Shown here piece by piece: positions 63,703 through 64,000 of a stretch of 64,000 nt of DNA. The stretch's first letter is position 1; each line of letters begins with the position of its first letter. This stretch comes from Paenibacillus alba (GTDB taxonomy: Bacteria > Bacillota > Bacilli > Paenibacillales > NBRC-103111): NCBI RefSeq assembly GCF_013204855.1, contig NZ_JABMKZ010000002.1:1-64000 (forward strand), given 5' to 3'. A model generated the notes under the pieces. It searched no databases, had not been told where the DNA came from, and saw only the letters and a program-made list of their open reading frames with translations. The position numbers were made by a program, and so were the translations under genes.

Positions 63703-64000
63703 TTACACGACCCCGGTTTGCTCCAAATATCGTTTATTATGAAGAATGGAAGGATGTGTAGGATGATATGAAAAGGCAATATCATTATGAAGCTTTGCTT
63801 TGATCAAGTCTCCAATGCGATCATAACAAAGACAGAGCTGCACATGAGGCAGCCAAGTCCAGGAGGAATGATTCACGACCCCCATCATCTCATTGGGTTT
63901 AGAACATTGCGTAGCCGATTCATACCAATAAATGGCTTGATGATAATCCAATTCAGCTAGGAATATTGCTCCTATCCGGCAGCAAGTATCCGCCCGGGGA
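63703..64000 (-). CDS. C-terminal part of a TPR-containing glycosyltransferase (partial)
   Basis: The frame is open to the window end: PRADTCCRIGAIFLAELDYH leads into QAIYWYESATQCSKPNEMMG and SSWTWLPHVQLCLCYDRIGD, ending at NKRYLEQTGVV. This closing region with TPR-like repeats and W-WLP-x2-QLC is typical of Bacillota family 2 glycosyltransferases that sit beside collagen-like or spore-surface genes. The catalytic domain lies outside the window, so the assignment rests on the tail alone. It is a candidate for glycosylating the Gly-X-Thr proteins. Confidence 0.65.
   Translation of the reverse strand, partial: PRADTCCRIGAIFLAELDYHQAIYWYESATQCSKPNEMMGVVNHSSWTWLPHVQLCLCYDRIGDLIKAKLHNDIAFSYHPTHPSILHNKRYLEQTGVV

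Overview
The window looks like a chromosomal segment of an endospore-forming Bacillota, most likely Paenibacillus or a close relative. The evidence is strong AGGAGG-type ribosome binding sites, frequent GTG/TTG starts, and the gene set itself: YpdA, YpbS, AraR, a Qox-type quinol oxidase, a CotSA-like glycosyltransferase, a tiny YjcZ-type sporulation protein, and exosporium-type collagen-like proteins with BclA/BclB-like ends. Base composition is moderate, except for a GC-rich block inside hrpB. No rRNA, tRNA, CRISPR array, prophage or plasmid functions were seen.

Layout. 1-466: end of an IS3-family element. 0.8-8.9 kb: housekeeping and accessory genes (araR with its operator, a decayed methyltransferase, an alpha/beta hydrolase, hrpB, ypbS-like, NUDIX, Dabb, ypdA). 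8.9-10.0 kb: a gene-free stretch with two families of tandem repeats. 10-11 kb: two units with LexA-like boxes, tag and an unknown 100-aa gene. 11-15.2 kb: a thiamine/pyrimidine-precursor uptake operon under a TPP riboswitch. 15.2-26.6 kb: a YjcZ-like gene, a VOC protein, patatin, a lipoprotein/kinase/HD-GYP operon, udk, an MFS pair, an M29 aminopeptidase and an L,D-transpeptidase. 26.9-30.9 kb: qoxABCD. 31-46.7 kb: MBL hydrolase, flavin monooxygenase, deoxynucleoside kinase, a multi-PAS kinase, phospholipase C-like, oligoendopeptidase, YciI, ung, topB, glycosyltransferase, DedA. 46.7-56.6 kb: a cell-envelope block with an NlpC/P60 hydrolase, a seven-gene operon (exported protein, ABC exporter, kinase, regulator, UgtP-like glycosyltransferase, small protein), a BcrC-like PAP2 phosphatase and a second two-component system. 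57-64 kb: a spore-surface block.

How genes may work together. (i) The thiamine operon couples a ThiXYZ-type importer to a MTH1187-type thiamine-binding protein and a TatD-family hydrolase. (ii) A repeated motif of the form TTCTCAT-TTTCTAAT lies upstream of the second two-component system and the NlpC/P60 gene, with a variant upstream of the PAP2 gene, which suggests one envelope regulon. (iii) In the spore-surface block two long Gly-X-Thr collagen-like proteins and two or three short proteins share one N-terminal helical domain. They sit beside a glycosyltransferase with a C-terminal repeat region, a plausible set for building and glycosylating surface filaments. (iv) Two LexA-like boxes flank the -10 region of both tag and the unknown 100-aa gene, which suggests both belong to the SOS response.

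All identifications come from reading the sequence and remembered family features. No database search was run.
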